This document shows positions 41,338 to 50,327 of a DNA stretch of 64,000 bases, piece by piece (within the stretch, counting starts at the first letter, position 1; the number at the start of each line of letters is the position of its first letter). The notes under the pieces were generated by a model that was not told where the DNA came from, ran no database searches, and saw nothing but the letters and a program-made list of their open reading frames with translations. Location of the stretch: the NCBI RefSeq assembly GCF_004138335.1, contig NZ_RYFW01000001.1, positions 2,563,244-2,627,243 on the forward strand. Direction: 5' to 3'. Position numbers and translations under genes: made by a program. The DNA comes from Peristeroidobacter agariperforans. GTDB taxonomy: Bacteria > Pseudomonadota > Gammaproteobacteria > Steroidobacterales > Steroidobacteraceae.

Positions 41338-42969
41338 ATGTTCGGACAGATGATGGACCGGCCGCTGCTGATCAGCGGCATCGCGCGCCATGCAGAATTG
41401 CAGCACCCTCGGCGGGAGATCGTTTCGATCACCGCCGACAATCCCCGCCACCGGTATACATATCGGGATGCGTTCGCGCGCTCCCGGAAGCTCGCCAATG
41501 CGCTGAGTCGACTCGGCCTGCAGCAGGGCGATCGGGTGGCGACGCTGGCCTGGAACGATTATCGGCACTTCGAGATCTACTACGCCGTGTCCGGCTCGGG
41601 CTTCGTCTGTCACACCATCAACCCGCGCCTGTTCGAAGATCAGATCGTCTTCATCGTCAATCATGCCGAGGACCGCTGGTTGTTCCTCGATCCTGTGTTC
41701 GTGCCGCTGGTCGAGAAGCTGCAGTCGCGGCTGCCCAAGCTCGAAGGCTGTATCGTCATGACCGACGATGCCCACATGCCGCAGACTCAGCTGCCTCGCG
41801 CTCGCAGTTATGAGTCTTTCATCGCCGCCGAGAGCGACAGCTTCGAGTGGCCCGAGTTCGACGAGCGGACTGCGAGCTCGCTGTGCTACACGTCGGGCAC
41901 GACCGGCGATCCGAAAGGCGTGCTCTACAGTCATCGCTCGACCGTTCTGCATTGCTACGCCTCGGCGATGCCGGATGCGATGTCGCTATCGGCGCACGAG
42001 GTGGTGATGCCGGTCGTGCCGATGTTTCATGTGAATGCGTGGGGCCTGCCGTATTCGTGCGCGATGGTGGGAGCCAAGCTGGTTTTTCCGGGCGCGAAGA
42101 TGGGCGATGCGGAGACGTTGCAATCGCTCATCGAAGCAGAGCAAGTGACCTTCTCGGCCGGCGTGCCGACGGTGTGGCAGGGGCTGATTGCGTACCTGGA
42201 GAAGACGGGCAAGCGCATCGATAGCCTCACTCATGTATTGAGCGGCGGCTCGGCGGTGCCGCTCGCGCTGATCGATCAACTGAGAGAACGCCACGAGGTG
42301 GAAGTCGTGCAGGCCTGGGGCATGACCGAGACCAGTCCCATCGGCACGATTCGCTCGCTGTCGCCCGAGGCGAGCAGCTTGCCCGAAGAGCGTCGCGCTG
42401 CCTTGCGGGCTCGACAAGGCCGCACCGTGTTCGGCGTCGAGCTCAAAGTGGCGGGCGACGATGGCAAGGAAGTGCCACGCGACGGCAAGACCTTCGGCGC
42501 GCTGAAGGTGCGCGGCTGGTGGGTTGCCGGCGGCTACTACAAGCGCAGCGGCGACGATGTGTTCGAGAGCGATGGCTGGTTCAACACCGGCGATGTCGCG
42601 ACCATTTGCCCATTGGGCTATCTGCAGATCACGGATCGCACCAAGGACGTGATCAAGTCGGGCGGTGAGTGGATCAGCTCGATCGAGCTGGAGAATCTCG
42701 CGGTCGCGCATCCGGCCGTGGCGCAGGCGGCCGCCATCGCGATTCCACATCCGAAGTGGCAGGAGCGGCCGTTGCTGGTCGCGGTGCTCAAGCCGGGGGC
42801 GTCGGTGACTGCGGAAGAGCTCTTGCAGTTCTTCGCGGGCAAGGTCGCGAAGTGGTGCATCCCGGATGACGTGGTGTTCGTCGAGAAGCTGCCGCTGACG
42901 GCGACGGGCAAGCTCAGCAAGTTACAACTGCGACAGCAGTTCGTGGGTTACCAGTTTCCAACGGCATGA
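41338..42969 (+). CDS. Medium/long-chain acyl-CoA synthetase (AlkK-like)
   Basis: A 543-residue ANL-superfamily enzyme that activates fatty acids to acyl-CoA via acyl-AMP. Motifs: LCYTSGTTGDPKGVLYSHRS (P-loop), QAWGMTETSP, DGWFNTGDVATI and the C-terminal ITDRTKDVIKSGGEWISS; the catalytic Lys is in LTATGKLSK. I chose ATG 41338, with GGGGA 6 bases upstream, over upstream in-frame starts. A terminator hairpin overlaps its stop and belongs mainly to the converging OmpA gene. Confidence 0.92.
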   Translation: MFGQMMDRPLLISGIARHAELQHPRREIVSITADNPRHRYTYRDAFARSRKLANALSRLGLQQGDRVATLAWNDYRHFEIYYAVSGSGFVCHTINPRLFEDQIVFIVNHAEDRWLFLDPVFVPLVEKLQSRLPKLEGCIVMTDDAHMPQTQLPRARSYESFIAAESDSFEWPEFDERTASSLCYTSGTTGDPKGVLYSHRSTVLHCYASAMPDAMSLSAHEVVMPVVPMFHVNAWGLPYSCAMVGAKLVFPGAKMGDAETLQSLIEAEQVTFSAGVPTVWQGLIAYLEKTGKRIDSLTHVLSGGSAVPLALIDQLRERHEVEVVQAWGMTETSPIGTIRSLSPEASSLPEERRAALRARQGRTVFGVELKVAGDDGKEVPRDGKTFGALKVRGWWVAGGYYKRSGDDVFESDGWFNTGDVATICPLGYLQITDRTKDVIKSGGEWISSIELENLAVAHPAVAQAAAIAIPHPKWQERPLLVAVLKPGASVTAEELLQFFAGKVAKWCIPDDVVFVEKLPLTATGKLSKLQLRQQFVGYQFPTA

Positions 42970-42997
42970 AAAAGCGCCTCCCCGGACGGGGAGGCGC
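42969..42997 (-). terminator. Terminator of the OmpA-family gene (shared by converging genes)
   Basis: A perfect 10-bp stem GCGCCTCCCC/GGGGAGGCGC with a four-base loop is followed on the minus strand by five T. It lies 19 bp after the OmpA-family stop and touches the acyl-CoA synthetase stop on the other strand. Confidence 0.9.
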
Positions 42998-43016
42998 TGT
43001 GGTCTCACAAGAAACG

Positions 43017-44159
43017 TTATTGCTCGACCTTGCCCTGGCCTTTCACGTCCACGTCGCCTGGATTGTTGATTACGTACATCACCACGCGGCGATTCAACGC
43101 GCGACCTTCTTCGGTCTTGTTGTCAGCGATCGGCTGCGATTCGCCGTAGCCTTTCGATACCAGGCCGCCGGCGGGCACGCCCTGGTCCAGCAGATACGTG
43201 CGGACCGAGTCAGCGCGTTGCTGTGACAGCTTCAGGTTGTATGCATCCGAGCCCGCGCTGTCCGTGTGGCCCTGCAGCTCGATGCTCAGCTTCGGATATT
43301 TCTTCAGATCCGCAGCCACGGCGTCGAGAGCGGTGCGCGACTCCGGCTTCAGCTTCGCCGAGTTGTACTCGAACGTCACGCCTTCCAGCGTGATCGAGCC
43401 CTTGCGCGTGCAGCCGTACGCGTCGACGGCAACGCCAGGAGGTGTATCCGGGCACTTGTCGACGTTGTCCAGCACGCCGTCCTTGTCCTGATCGCCCGGA
43501 GGCGGCGGGGGCGGCGGCGGAGGCGGCGGCGGCGGCGGAGCGGGCGGCGGGGCCTCAACCGGTTTCGGTGGCGGCGCGCCGAAAGAGAACTGGAAGCCGA
43601 GCAGGCCGAGATAGTCACGCAGATGCCCTTCGGCGCCAGCGTCATCCCAGCGTGCCTTCAGCTCAGGACGCAATGAGAAGGTGCGCGAGCCGTCGCTGCT
43701 CTCCCAGGCTTTGATGAACATGCCGACGCCGACTTGCGACATGAAGTCCGTTGCGTCACCGCCGTTGCTCTTCGGCCGATCGTTCTGTGCGATGCCGAGG
43801 CCGGCGGTCAGGAACGGTTGCACGACACCGCCGCGATTCATCACGCCCAGCAGGTCGATCGAGCCGCCATACAGGCTCAGATCGCTGCGACCGGGGCCGC
43901 CGCCGATCTGCGAGCCGTTGAGATTGAACTCGGCGTTCAAGCCTTGATTGACGACCTTGCCGACGGCCAGGCCGTACAACCAATCCTTGTCTTGCAGAGG
44001 CCGGTCGTTGTCGACGGAAATCCCGCCGATTTGCGGAGTGATGTACCAGTGGCCGACATCGTCAGCCGCGGCAATCGCCGGCGCGGCGATGACGAGCATA
44101 GGCACGGACCAGCGCAATGCCGGCCTTGCCATCGCACGTAACGCGTGAAACACCTTCAT
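43017..44159 (-). CDS. OmpA-family outer membrane protein
   Basis: A 380-residue envelope protein. A signal peptide (about 1-32, ending AIAA) precedes a beta-barrel domain (GHWYITPQIGGISVDNDRPL to LGLLGFQFSFGAPP). Next come a proline-rich hinge with about 14 consecutive Pro, a thrombospondin-type-3-like calcium motif (DQDKDGVLDNVDKCPDTPPG) and a peptidoglycan-binding OmpA C-terminal domain (IELQGHTDSAGSDAYNLKLS, NRRVVMYV). It anchors the outer membrane to the wall. ATG 44159 has GAGGA upstream. The long proline run probably depends on EF-P for translation. Confidence 0.92.
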   Translation of the reverse strand: MKVFHALRAMARPALRWSVPMLVIAAPAIAAADDVGHWYITPQIGGISVDNDRPLQDKDWLYGLAVGKVVNQGLNAEFNLNGSQIGGGPGRSDLSLYGGSIDLLGVMNRGGVVQPFLTAGLGIAQNDRPKSNGGDATDFMSQVGVGMFIKAWESSDGSRTFSLRPELKARWDDAGAEGHLRDYLGLLGFQFSFGAPPPKPVEAPPPAPPPPPPPPPPPPPPGDQDKDGVLDNVDKCPDTPPGVAVDAYGCTRKGSITLEGVTFEYNSAKLKPESRTALDAVAADLKKYPKLSIELQGHTDSAGSDAYNLKLSQQRADSVRTYLLDQGVPAGGLVSKGYGESQPIADNKTEEGRALNRRVVMYVINNPGDVDVKGQGKVEQ

Positions 44160-44327
44160 ATCGATTCCTCTTGTTTGTTCGACTTGCCTGCACACCGTCG
44201 TTGGACCGGATATGCCGACGGGGCGACACCTTAGCGGCCTGAGCGTGTCGAACAAGCTTTGAAAACCGAAGTACCGGATTACGGTACCCTAGGCACTGCG
44301 GTATTGGCTCTGTCGGGATTTGTTGCA

Positions 44328-45074
44328 GTGAATGAGACCAAGAACTTACTGGGAACTTTGAAGCGTTGCTTGCGCGCGCGTGGTATGACGTACCACAAAC
44401 TTGGGCGCGCACTGGGGCTGAGCGAATCGTCGGTGAAACGTTTGTTCTCCGATGAATCTTTTACATTGGTGAGATTGGAGCGCGTGTGCGCCGCCATCGA
44501 TATGAGTGTCGCCGATTTGGTACGCATGGCGGCCGGCACGCGCGAAGCGCAGACCTTCAGTCTGTCGCTGGAGCAGGAGCGCACTTTGGCAAGCGATGCA
44601 TCGTTGCTCGCCTTGTTTTATTTGCTGTTGAATGGCAGGTCGGTGGAAGCGGCCGAGCGCCGGCTCGGTCTGAACGCTCGCGTCATGCGAATGCTGCTGG
44701 ACCGGCTCGTCGAAGCGCAGCTCATCGATATCGACGTGAAGCGCAGGATTCGCCTGCACGCGCGCCTGCCGATTGCGTGGCGCCCGGATGGGCCGGTGCG
44801 TAAGTTATATGAGCGCCAGGTGCGAGCGGAGTTTCTGCAGGGGCCGTTCACCGGCAGCAGCGAGGCACTGTCGTTTCATTCGGCGGAGCTGTCGCCGGCG
44901 TCGGTGCGCATCCTGCTCAAGAAGATCGACAAGCTGGCGGCGGATTTTGCCGACCTCGCCGCACTCGACGTGCAATTGCCGGCGCGTGACAAGACCAGCG
45001 TAGCGCTGCTGCTGGCATGCCGGCCGTGGGTGTTCTCCATGTTCTCCGCGTATCGCGCCAAGGCGGCGGCTTAG
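44328..45074 (+). CDS. XRE-family transcriptional regulator
   Basis: A 248-residue protein. The helix-turn-helix lies at about residues 5-62 (TLKRCLRARGMTYHKLGRAL, GLSESSVKRLFSDESFTLVR). The C-terminal 180 residues form a helical domain with a possible second winged helix (LLALFYLLLNGRSVEAAERR). I place the start at GTG 44328 because homology to such regulators normally begins at NETKN; TTG 44259 would add 23 residues. It is divergent from the OmpA-family gene and could regulate it; not shown. Confidence 0.8.
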   Translation: MNETKNLLGTLKRCLRARGMTYHKLGRALGLSESSVKRLFSDESFTLVRLERVCAAIDMSVADLVRMAAGTREAQTFSLSLEQERTLASDASLLALFYLLLNGRSVEAAERRLGLNARVMRMLLDRLVEAQLIDIDVKRRIRLHARLPIAWRPDGPVRKLYERQVRAEFLQGPFTGSSEALSFHSAELSPASVRILLKKIDKLAADFADLAALDVQLPARDKTSVALLLACRPWVFSMFSAYRAKAAA

Positions 45075-45224
45075 GCTGCACTCAAAAGAGGCGGGTGGAC
45101 GGACGCGCTGATAGAACGCGGTGCGTACGTTGCCGTCGGCGCCCGCTGACTGCGAATACCGACAGCTGTCCAGCCACGCACGATATTTGCACGATGCACA
45201 ACGTCTGCAGACCCAGGAATTGCT

Positions 45225-47744
45225 ATGGCGACTTCAATGAAGCCGGTGGAAAACGAAGCGTACGAGGACGAGCGCACGGCGCTCACCAAGGAGGCGTTCA
45301 AGCGCGCCTTCCTGGACAATCTGTTTTACGTGCAAGGCAAGTTTCCTGCGCTCGCTACTCAGAACGACTACTACCAGGCGCTGGCCTGTGCGGTGCGCGA
45401 TCGGCTGTTGCAGCGCTGGATCAGCACGGCGGCGGCATACACCAAACAGGGCTCGCGCACCGTCGCATACTTTTCGGCCGAGTTTCTGATGGGGCCGCAC
45501 CTGGGCAACAATCTCATCAATCTCGGTATTTACGCACAGGTCAGAGAAGCGATCGCCGAGCTGGGCCTGGATTTCGATACCTTGTTGAGTCAGGAAGAAG
45601 AGCCGGGATTGGGCAATGGCGGCCTCGGGCGCCTCGCCGCCTGTTTCATCGACTCGCTGGCGACGCTGGAAATACCGTCGCTGGGCTATGGCATTCGTTA
45701 TGAGTTCGGCATTTTCCATCAGGAGATCGTCGACGGCTGGCAGATGGAGCGCACCGACAAGTGGCTGCGTTTCGGCAATCCTTGGGAGATCCTGCGGCCG
45801 GAGTGGGCGGTCGAGGTGCGGCTCGGCGGCCACACCGAACAGTATCGCGACGAGCACGAGCGGCTGCGCATTCGCTGGGTGCCGGGCAAGGTCGTCGTCG
45901 GTGTGCCGTATGACACCCCGATTCTCGGCTATCGAAACAACACCGCGAATACCTTGCGGCTGTGGAAGGCCGAGGCGCCGGAGTCGTTCGATTTCTCTAC
46001 TTTCAATCGCGGCGACTACGGTGGCGCGGTCCGGCAAAAGGTCTGGTCCGAGACGTTGAGCAAGGTGCTCTATCCGAACGACGAGCAGATCCAGGGCAAG
46101 ACGTTACGGTTGGAGCAGCAGTACTTCTTCGTGTCCGCTTCCTTGCAGGACATGATGCGGATCATGCGCGTGCAGAAGCTGCCGCTCGAGCGCTTCCACG
46201 AAAAGTTCGCCGTGCAGCTCAACGACACGCATCCGGCAATCGCGGTCGCCGAGCTGATGCGACTACTGGTGGACGATCACGTGATGCCTTGGAATCAGGC
46301 CTGGGACATTACCTGCAAGACCTTCTCATACACCAACCACACGTTGTTGCCGGAAGCGCTGGAGTGCTGGCCGCTCGAACTGTTCAAGTCGGTGCTGCCG
46401 CGGCATCTGGACATCATCTACGAGATCAACGCGCGCTTTCTCGATGAGGTGCGCATCCGCTTCTTCGGCGACGAGTCGCGCCTCGTGCGGCTGTCACTGA
46501 TCGATGAGCACGGCGAACGCTATGTGCGCATGGCGCACCTCGCGTGCGTCGGCAGTCACACGATCAACGGCGTGGCCGAGCTGCACTCCGAGCTGCTCAA
46601 GCACGATGTGCTCAAAGATTTCTACGAAATGTGGCCGCACAAGTTCAGCAACAAGACCAACGGTGTGACGCCGCGTCGCTGGATGGCGCTGAGCAATCCG
46701 CGCTTGACCAGCCTGATCACTGACGCCATCGGCGATTCCTGGGTCAAGAATCTGGATCAGCTGATCAGGCTCGAGCCGCTGGCGGACGATGCGTCCTTCC
46801 GGCAGCGCTGGCGTGAGATCAAGCAGGCCAACAAGGTCGATTTCGCGGCGTTCGTGAAGGAGCGCAATGGCATCGCGATCGATCCGCAGTCGCTGTTCGA
46901 CGTGCAGGTCAAACGCATTCACGAATACAAGCGCCAGCACTTGAACATCCTGCACGTCATTGCCTTGTATCACCGACTGCGCTCGGATCCGAATGCCGAC
47001 ATGCAGCCGCGCACATTCATTTTCGGCGGCAAAGCAGCGCCGGCGTATCACATCGCCAAGCTCATCATCAAACTGATCAATTCCGTGGCGGACGTGGTCA
47101 ATCGCGATCCGGCGGTCAACGATCGACTCAAAGTGGTATTCCTGCCGAACTTCAATGTCACCAACGGGCAGCGCGTCTATCCAGCGGCGGAGCTGTCCGA
47201 GCAGATCTCCACTGCGGGCAAGGAAGCCTCGGGCACGGGCAACATGAAGTTCTCCATGAACGGGGCTTTGACCATCGGCACGATGGACGGCGCCAACATC
47301 GAGATCCGCCAGGAGGTGGGCGCCGAGAACTTCTTCCTCTTCGGTTTGACGGCAGAGCAGGTCGCGCACACCAAGGCTCGTGGCTATCGGCCGCTGGAGC
47401 AGATGACGCCCGAGTTGCAGGAGGCGATCTCGCTGATCAACAGCGGCTTCTTCTCGCGAGGCGACACGGAGTTGTTCCGTGCTCTGACCGATGGGCTGCT
47501 CTGGCACGACCCTTACCTGGTGTTCGCGGACTTCGAGTCGTATTCCGAGTGTCAGCTGCAGGTGAGCAACGCGTATCGAGACATCGATCGCTGGACGCGC
47601 ATGTCTGTCTTGAACGCTGCGCGCAGCGGCAAGTTCTCTTCCGATCGAACGATTCGAGAGTATGGCGCCGATATCTGGCGCGCGCCGTCCGTGCCGGTCC
47701 GCTTATTGTCTCAACAGGACGTGAAGGTCGGCTTCATGCAGTGA
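45225..47744 (+). CDS. glgP: Glycogen/alpha-glucan phosphorylase
   Basis: An 839-residue GT35 enzyme that releases glucose-1-phosphate from glycogen in the cytoplasm. Typical stretches are EPGLGNGGLGRLAACFIDSL, QLNDTHPAIAVAELMRLLVD and VKRIHEYKRQHLNILHV. The pyridoxal-phosphate Lys sits in EASGTGNMKFSMNGALTIGT. Length is typical. No glycogen synthesis genes are in the window. Its 3' end overlaps the converging MAPEG gene by 11 bp. Confidence 0.95.
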   Translation: MATSMKPVENEAYEDERTALTKEAFKRAFLDNLFYVQGKFPALATQNDYYQALACAVRDRLLQRWISTAAAYTKQGSRTVAYFSAEFLMGPHLGNNLINLGIYAQVREAIAELGLDFDTLLSQEEEPGLGNGGLGRLAACFIDSLATLEIPSLGYGIRYEFGIFHQEIVDGWQMERTDKWLRFGNPWEILRPEWAVEVRLGGHTEQYRDEHERLRIRWVPGKVVVGVPYDTPILGYRNNTANTLRLWKAEAPESFDFSTFNRGDYGGAVRQKVWSETLSKVLYPNDEQIQGKTLRLEQQYFFVSASLQDMMRIMRVQKLPLERFHEKFAVQLNDTHPAIAVAELMRLLVDDHVMPWNQAWDITCKTFSYTNHTLLPEALECWPLELFKSVLPRHLDIIYEINARFLDEVRIRFFGDESRLVRLSLIDEHGERYVRMAHLACVGSHTINGVAELHSELLKHDVLKDFYEMWPHKFSNKTNGVTPRRWMALSNPRLTSLITDAIGDSWVKNLDQLIRLEPLADDASFRQRWREIKQANKVDFAAFVKERNGIAIDPQSLFDVQVKRIHEYKRQHLNILHVIALYHRLRSDPNADMQPRTFIFGGKAAPAYHIAKLIIKLINSVADVVNRDPAVNDRLKVVFLPNFNVTNGQRVYPAAELSEQISTAGKEASGTGNMKFSMNGALTIGTMDGANIEIRQEVGAENFFLFGLTAEQVAHTKARGYRPLEQMTPELQEAISLINSGFFSRGDTELFRALTDGLLWHDPYLVFADFESYSECQLQVSNAYRDIDRWTRMSVLNAARSGKFSSDRTIREYGADIWRAPSVPVRLLSQQDVKVGFMQ

Positions 47745-48159
47745 GCAGCCGCACGGCGAACAGCAGCCACATCGCGTACAGCACGATGCTGCTGGCGAAG
47801 AACAACTGAAAGCGTCGGATGACCTTGTTACTGGTGAGGTGCACGTACGTGTGCGCCGTCCGCAGCACGACGTATCCCCAGGCGCCTGCCAGCAACAAGA
47901 GGTTGGTGAGCCGGGTGATCGCGAGAAAGCCGCACAGTGCATAGAACAGCACCGGCACTTCGAACAGGTTGCGGAAGTGGTCCGAGGCCGCCACGTTCTG
48001 CAGCGTCTCGTGCGCGGCCTTGGCGGTCGCCAGTTGCTGCGGATGAATCCGACGGGCGCGGATCTCGGCGATGCGGTCTTGATATAACTTTATGAAGACC
48101 AGGCCCGTCAGCAGCGCGAGGGCGGTGGGTGGCAACAGAATCGCGTATTGAATCTGCAC
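47734..48159 (-). CDS. MAPEG-family membrane protein
   Basis: A 141-residue integral membrane protein with about four helices. MAPEG features include NVAASDHFRNLFEVPVLFYA and YVVLRTAHTYVHLTSNKVIR. Family members include glutathione-dependent membrane enzymes; the substrate here is unknown. The GTG at 48159 is preceded by GGAAGGA. It ends 24 bp after the fumarase stop and is likely the last gene of that transcript. Confidence 0.82.
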   Translation of the reverse strand: MQIQYAILLPPTALALLTGLVFIKLYQDRIAEIRARRIHPQQLATAKAAHETLQNVAASDHFRNLFEVPVLFYALCGFLAITRLTNLLLLAGAWGYVVLRTAHTYVHLTSNKVIRRFQLFFASSIVLYAMWLLFAVRLLTA

Positions 48160-48182
48160 GGGTCCTTCCACCGCCTTGCTCC

Positions 48183-49709
48183 TTACATGACTTTCACGGG
48201 AATGCCGGCGATGCGCTTCTTCCATTCCGCCGGGCCGGTTTCGTGCACCGATTCGCCGCGGGCATCGACCGCGACGGTCACGGGCATGTCTTTCACTTCG
48301 AACTCATAGACCGCTTCCATACCGAGATCGCCGAATGCGACCACGCGGCTGGAGCGAATCGCCTTGGACACGAGATACGCGGAGCCGCCGACCGCCATCA
48401 GGTACGCCGCCTTGTGCTTGCGAATGGACTCGATTGCTTCGGGGCCGCGCTCGGACTTGCCAATCATGGCGATCAGGCCGGTCTTGCCGAGCATCATGTC
48501 GGTGAACTTGTCCATGCGCGTTGCCGTCGTCGGGCCGGCGGGGCCTACGGCTTCGCCCTTCACGGGATCGACGGGGCCGACGTAGTAGATCACGCGGTTC
48601 TTGAAATCCAGGCCCGGCGGCAAGGGCTCGCCCTTTTCGATCAGCGTGCTGATGCGCTTATGAGCGGCGTCGCGGCCAGTCAGCATCTTGCCCGACAGCA
48701 GCAAACGTTCGCCGGGCTTCCACGACGCCACGTCCTCACGCGTCAGTGCATCCAGATTCACTCGGCGCGATTCGGCTGACGCTTGATACGTGAGCTTCGG
48801 CCACAGTTCCAGATCCGGCGGATCGAGCTTCGCCGGGCCCGAGCCGTCGAGCACGAAATGCGCGTGACGAGTCGCGGCGCAGTTCGGAATCACCGCGACC
48901 GGCAATGACGCCGCGTGCGTCGGATAATATTTGATCTTCACATCGAGCACGGTGGTGAGGCCGCCGAGGCCCTGCGCGCCGATGCCGAGCGCGTTGATCT
49001 TGTCCATGATCTCCAGGCGCAGCGCTTCGAATTTGTCCTTCGGGCCGTGCTCGCGGATTTCATGAATGTCGATTTCTTCGAACAACGATTCCTTGGCCAT
49101 CACCATGGCTTTCTCGGCGGTGCCGCCGATGCCGATGCCGAGCATGCCGGGCGGGCACCAGCCGGCGCCCATCTGCGGCACGGTTTTCACCAGCCAGTCG
49201 ACGATGGAGTCGGACGGATTCAGCATCACCATCTTGGATTTGTTTTCCGAGCCGCCGCCCTTGGCCGCGACTGCGATGTCGAGCGTGTCGCCGGGCACGA
49301 CTTCCATATGAATCACCGCGGGCGTGTTGTCCTTGGTGTTCTTTCTATCGAACAACGGATCGCCGACGATCGAGGCGCGCAGCATGTTGTCCGGATGGTT
49401 GTAAGCGCGCCGCACGCCTTCGTTGATCATGTCGCTCAGCGACAAGGTGGCGTCGGCCCACTGCACGTTCATGCCCACCTTGACGAACACGGTGACGATG
49501 CCCGTGTCCTGACAGATGGGCCGGTGGCCTTCGGCGCACATGCGCGAATTCACCAGAATCTGTTTGATCGCGTCCTTCGCGGCCGGGCTTTCCTCGCGCT
49601 CGTAAGCGGCCGCCATGGCCTGGATGAAATCGGGCGAGTGGTAATAGGAAATGTACTGCAGGGCGTCGGCGACGCTCTGGATCACATCGTCTTGCTTGAT
49701 GGTCGGCAT
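48183..49709 (-). CDS. fumA: Fumarate hydratase class I (4Fe-4S)
   Basis: A 508-residue, iron-sulfur-dependent fumarase that converts fumarate and malate in the TCA cycle. Cluster cysteines are candidates in GHRPICQDTGIVTVF, GAGWCPPGMLGIGIGG and IPNCAATRHAHFVL. The C-terminal beta domain contains GPTTATRMDKFTDMMLG. The single-chain layout (alpha and beta fused) and length are normal. ATG 49709 fits the family start (MPTIKQDDVIQSV). Confidence 0.93.
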   Translation of the reverse strand: MPTIKQDDVIQSVADALQYISYYHSPDFIQAMAAAYEREESPAAKDAIKQILVNSRMCAEGHRPICQDTGIVTVFVKVGMNVQWADATLSLSDMINEGVRRAYNHPDNMLRASIVGDPLFDRKNTKDNTPAVIHMEVVPGDTLDIAVAAKGGGSENKSKMVMLNPSDSIVDWLVKTVPQMGAGWCPPGMLGIGIGGTAEKAMVMAKESLFEEIDIHEIREHGPKDKFEALRLEIMDKINALGIGAQGLGGLTTVLDVKIKYYPTHAASLPVAVIPNCAATRHAHFVLDGSGPAKLDPPDLELWPKLTYQASAESRRVNLDALTREDVASWKPGERLLLSGKMLTGRDAAHKRISTLIEKGEPLPPGLDFKNRVIYYVGPVDPVKGEAVGPAGPTTATRMDKFTDMMLGKTGLIAMIGKSERGPEAIESIRKHKAAYLMAVGGSAYLVSKAIRSSRVVAFGDLGMEAVYEFEVKDMPVTVAVDARGESVHETGPAEWKKRIAGIPVKVM

Positions 49710-49815
49710 GGTTGCGGCGGCGGCGCCCCTGTGGGCTTACTTGGGCAGATCGAGAGGGGCGGAATCTACCATCGGCGTCCAGGGCCGGCCAGCACGCAGG
49801 CCGCGAACGCAGGCA

Positions 49816-50265
49816 TCACTTTATGCGAAGGCCCGCCAGCTCCCGGATGCGACGTAAGTAGGCCTGCTCGTCGGGCGGACGGCCGGCGCGCTGCGCTTCC
49901 CACAGCGCCTCCGCCAGGCGTTCGATGATTTGATGTTCGGCGTCGTGCGGCGAGCTCAGGCGCGCCGCCAGGGCCTCGAAGGCGGCCCGGATGCCGGGCG
50001 GGCGATCGGTGCCGATCTGGTCGCGGACCGCCAGGTGCAGCCCCATGTGCAGGAACGGGTTGGACTGCCCGCTCTCGGGGCTGTAATCGCGATCGAGCAC
50101 GGTGTCCGGGCGCTCCAGCGCCGCCTGGTATTCAGGATGGAGCGCGACCACGTCGGCGATCTGCGCTTCCAGCGGCTGCATCGGGACGCCTTCGCGATGC
50201 TTGCGCCAGGCATCGATGTACATCTGGCGCAGCTGATCGCGGGATTGGGTGTCGAAAATCGGCAT
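49816..50265 (-). CDS. DUF1841 family protein, 149 aa
   Basis: A 149-residue soluble protein with the DUF1841 features RDQLRQMYIDAWRKHREGVP, YSPESGQSNPFLHMGLHLAV and HQIIERLAEALWEAQRAG. The His-containing helices suggest a metal site, but the function is unknown. ATG 50265 is the conserved start. Confidence 0.85.
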   Translation of the reverse strand: MPIFDTQSRDQLRQMYIDAWRKHREGVPMQPLEAQIADVVALHPEYQAALERPDTVLDRDYSPESGQSNPFLHMGLHLAVRDQIGTDRPPGIRAAFEALAARLSSPHDAEHQIIERLAEALWEAQRAGRPPDEQAYLRRIRELAGLRIK

Positions 50266-50327
50266 GCGGCGATTCTAGCCGGTTCGAGTCGCGGCCAGGG
50301 TACTCCGCTATGGCGTGTGCATCCCTG

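Noticed and set aside
50275-50310. T-loop-like GGTTCGAGTC suggesting a tRNA
   Set aside because: No acceptor, anticodon or D-arm pairing can be drawn around it.
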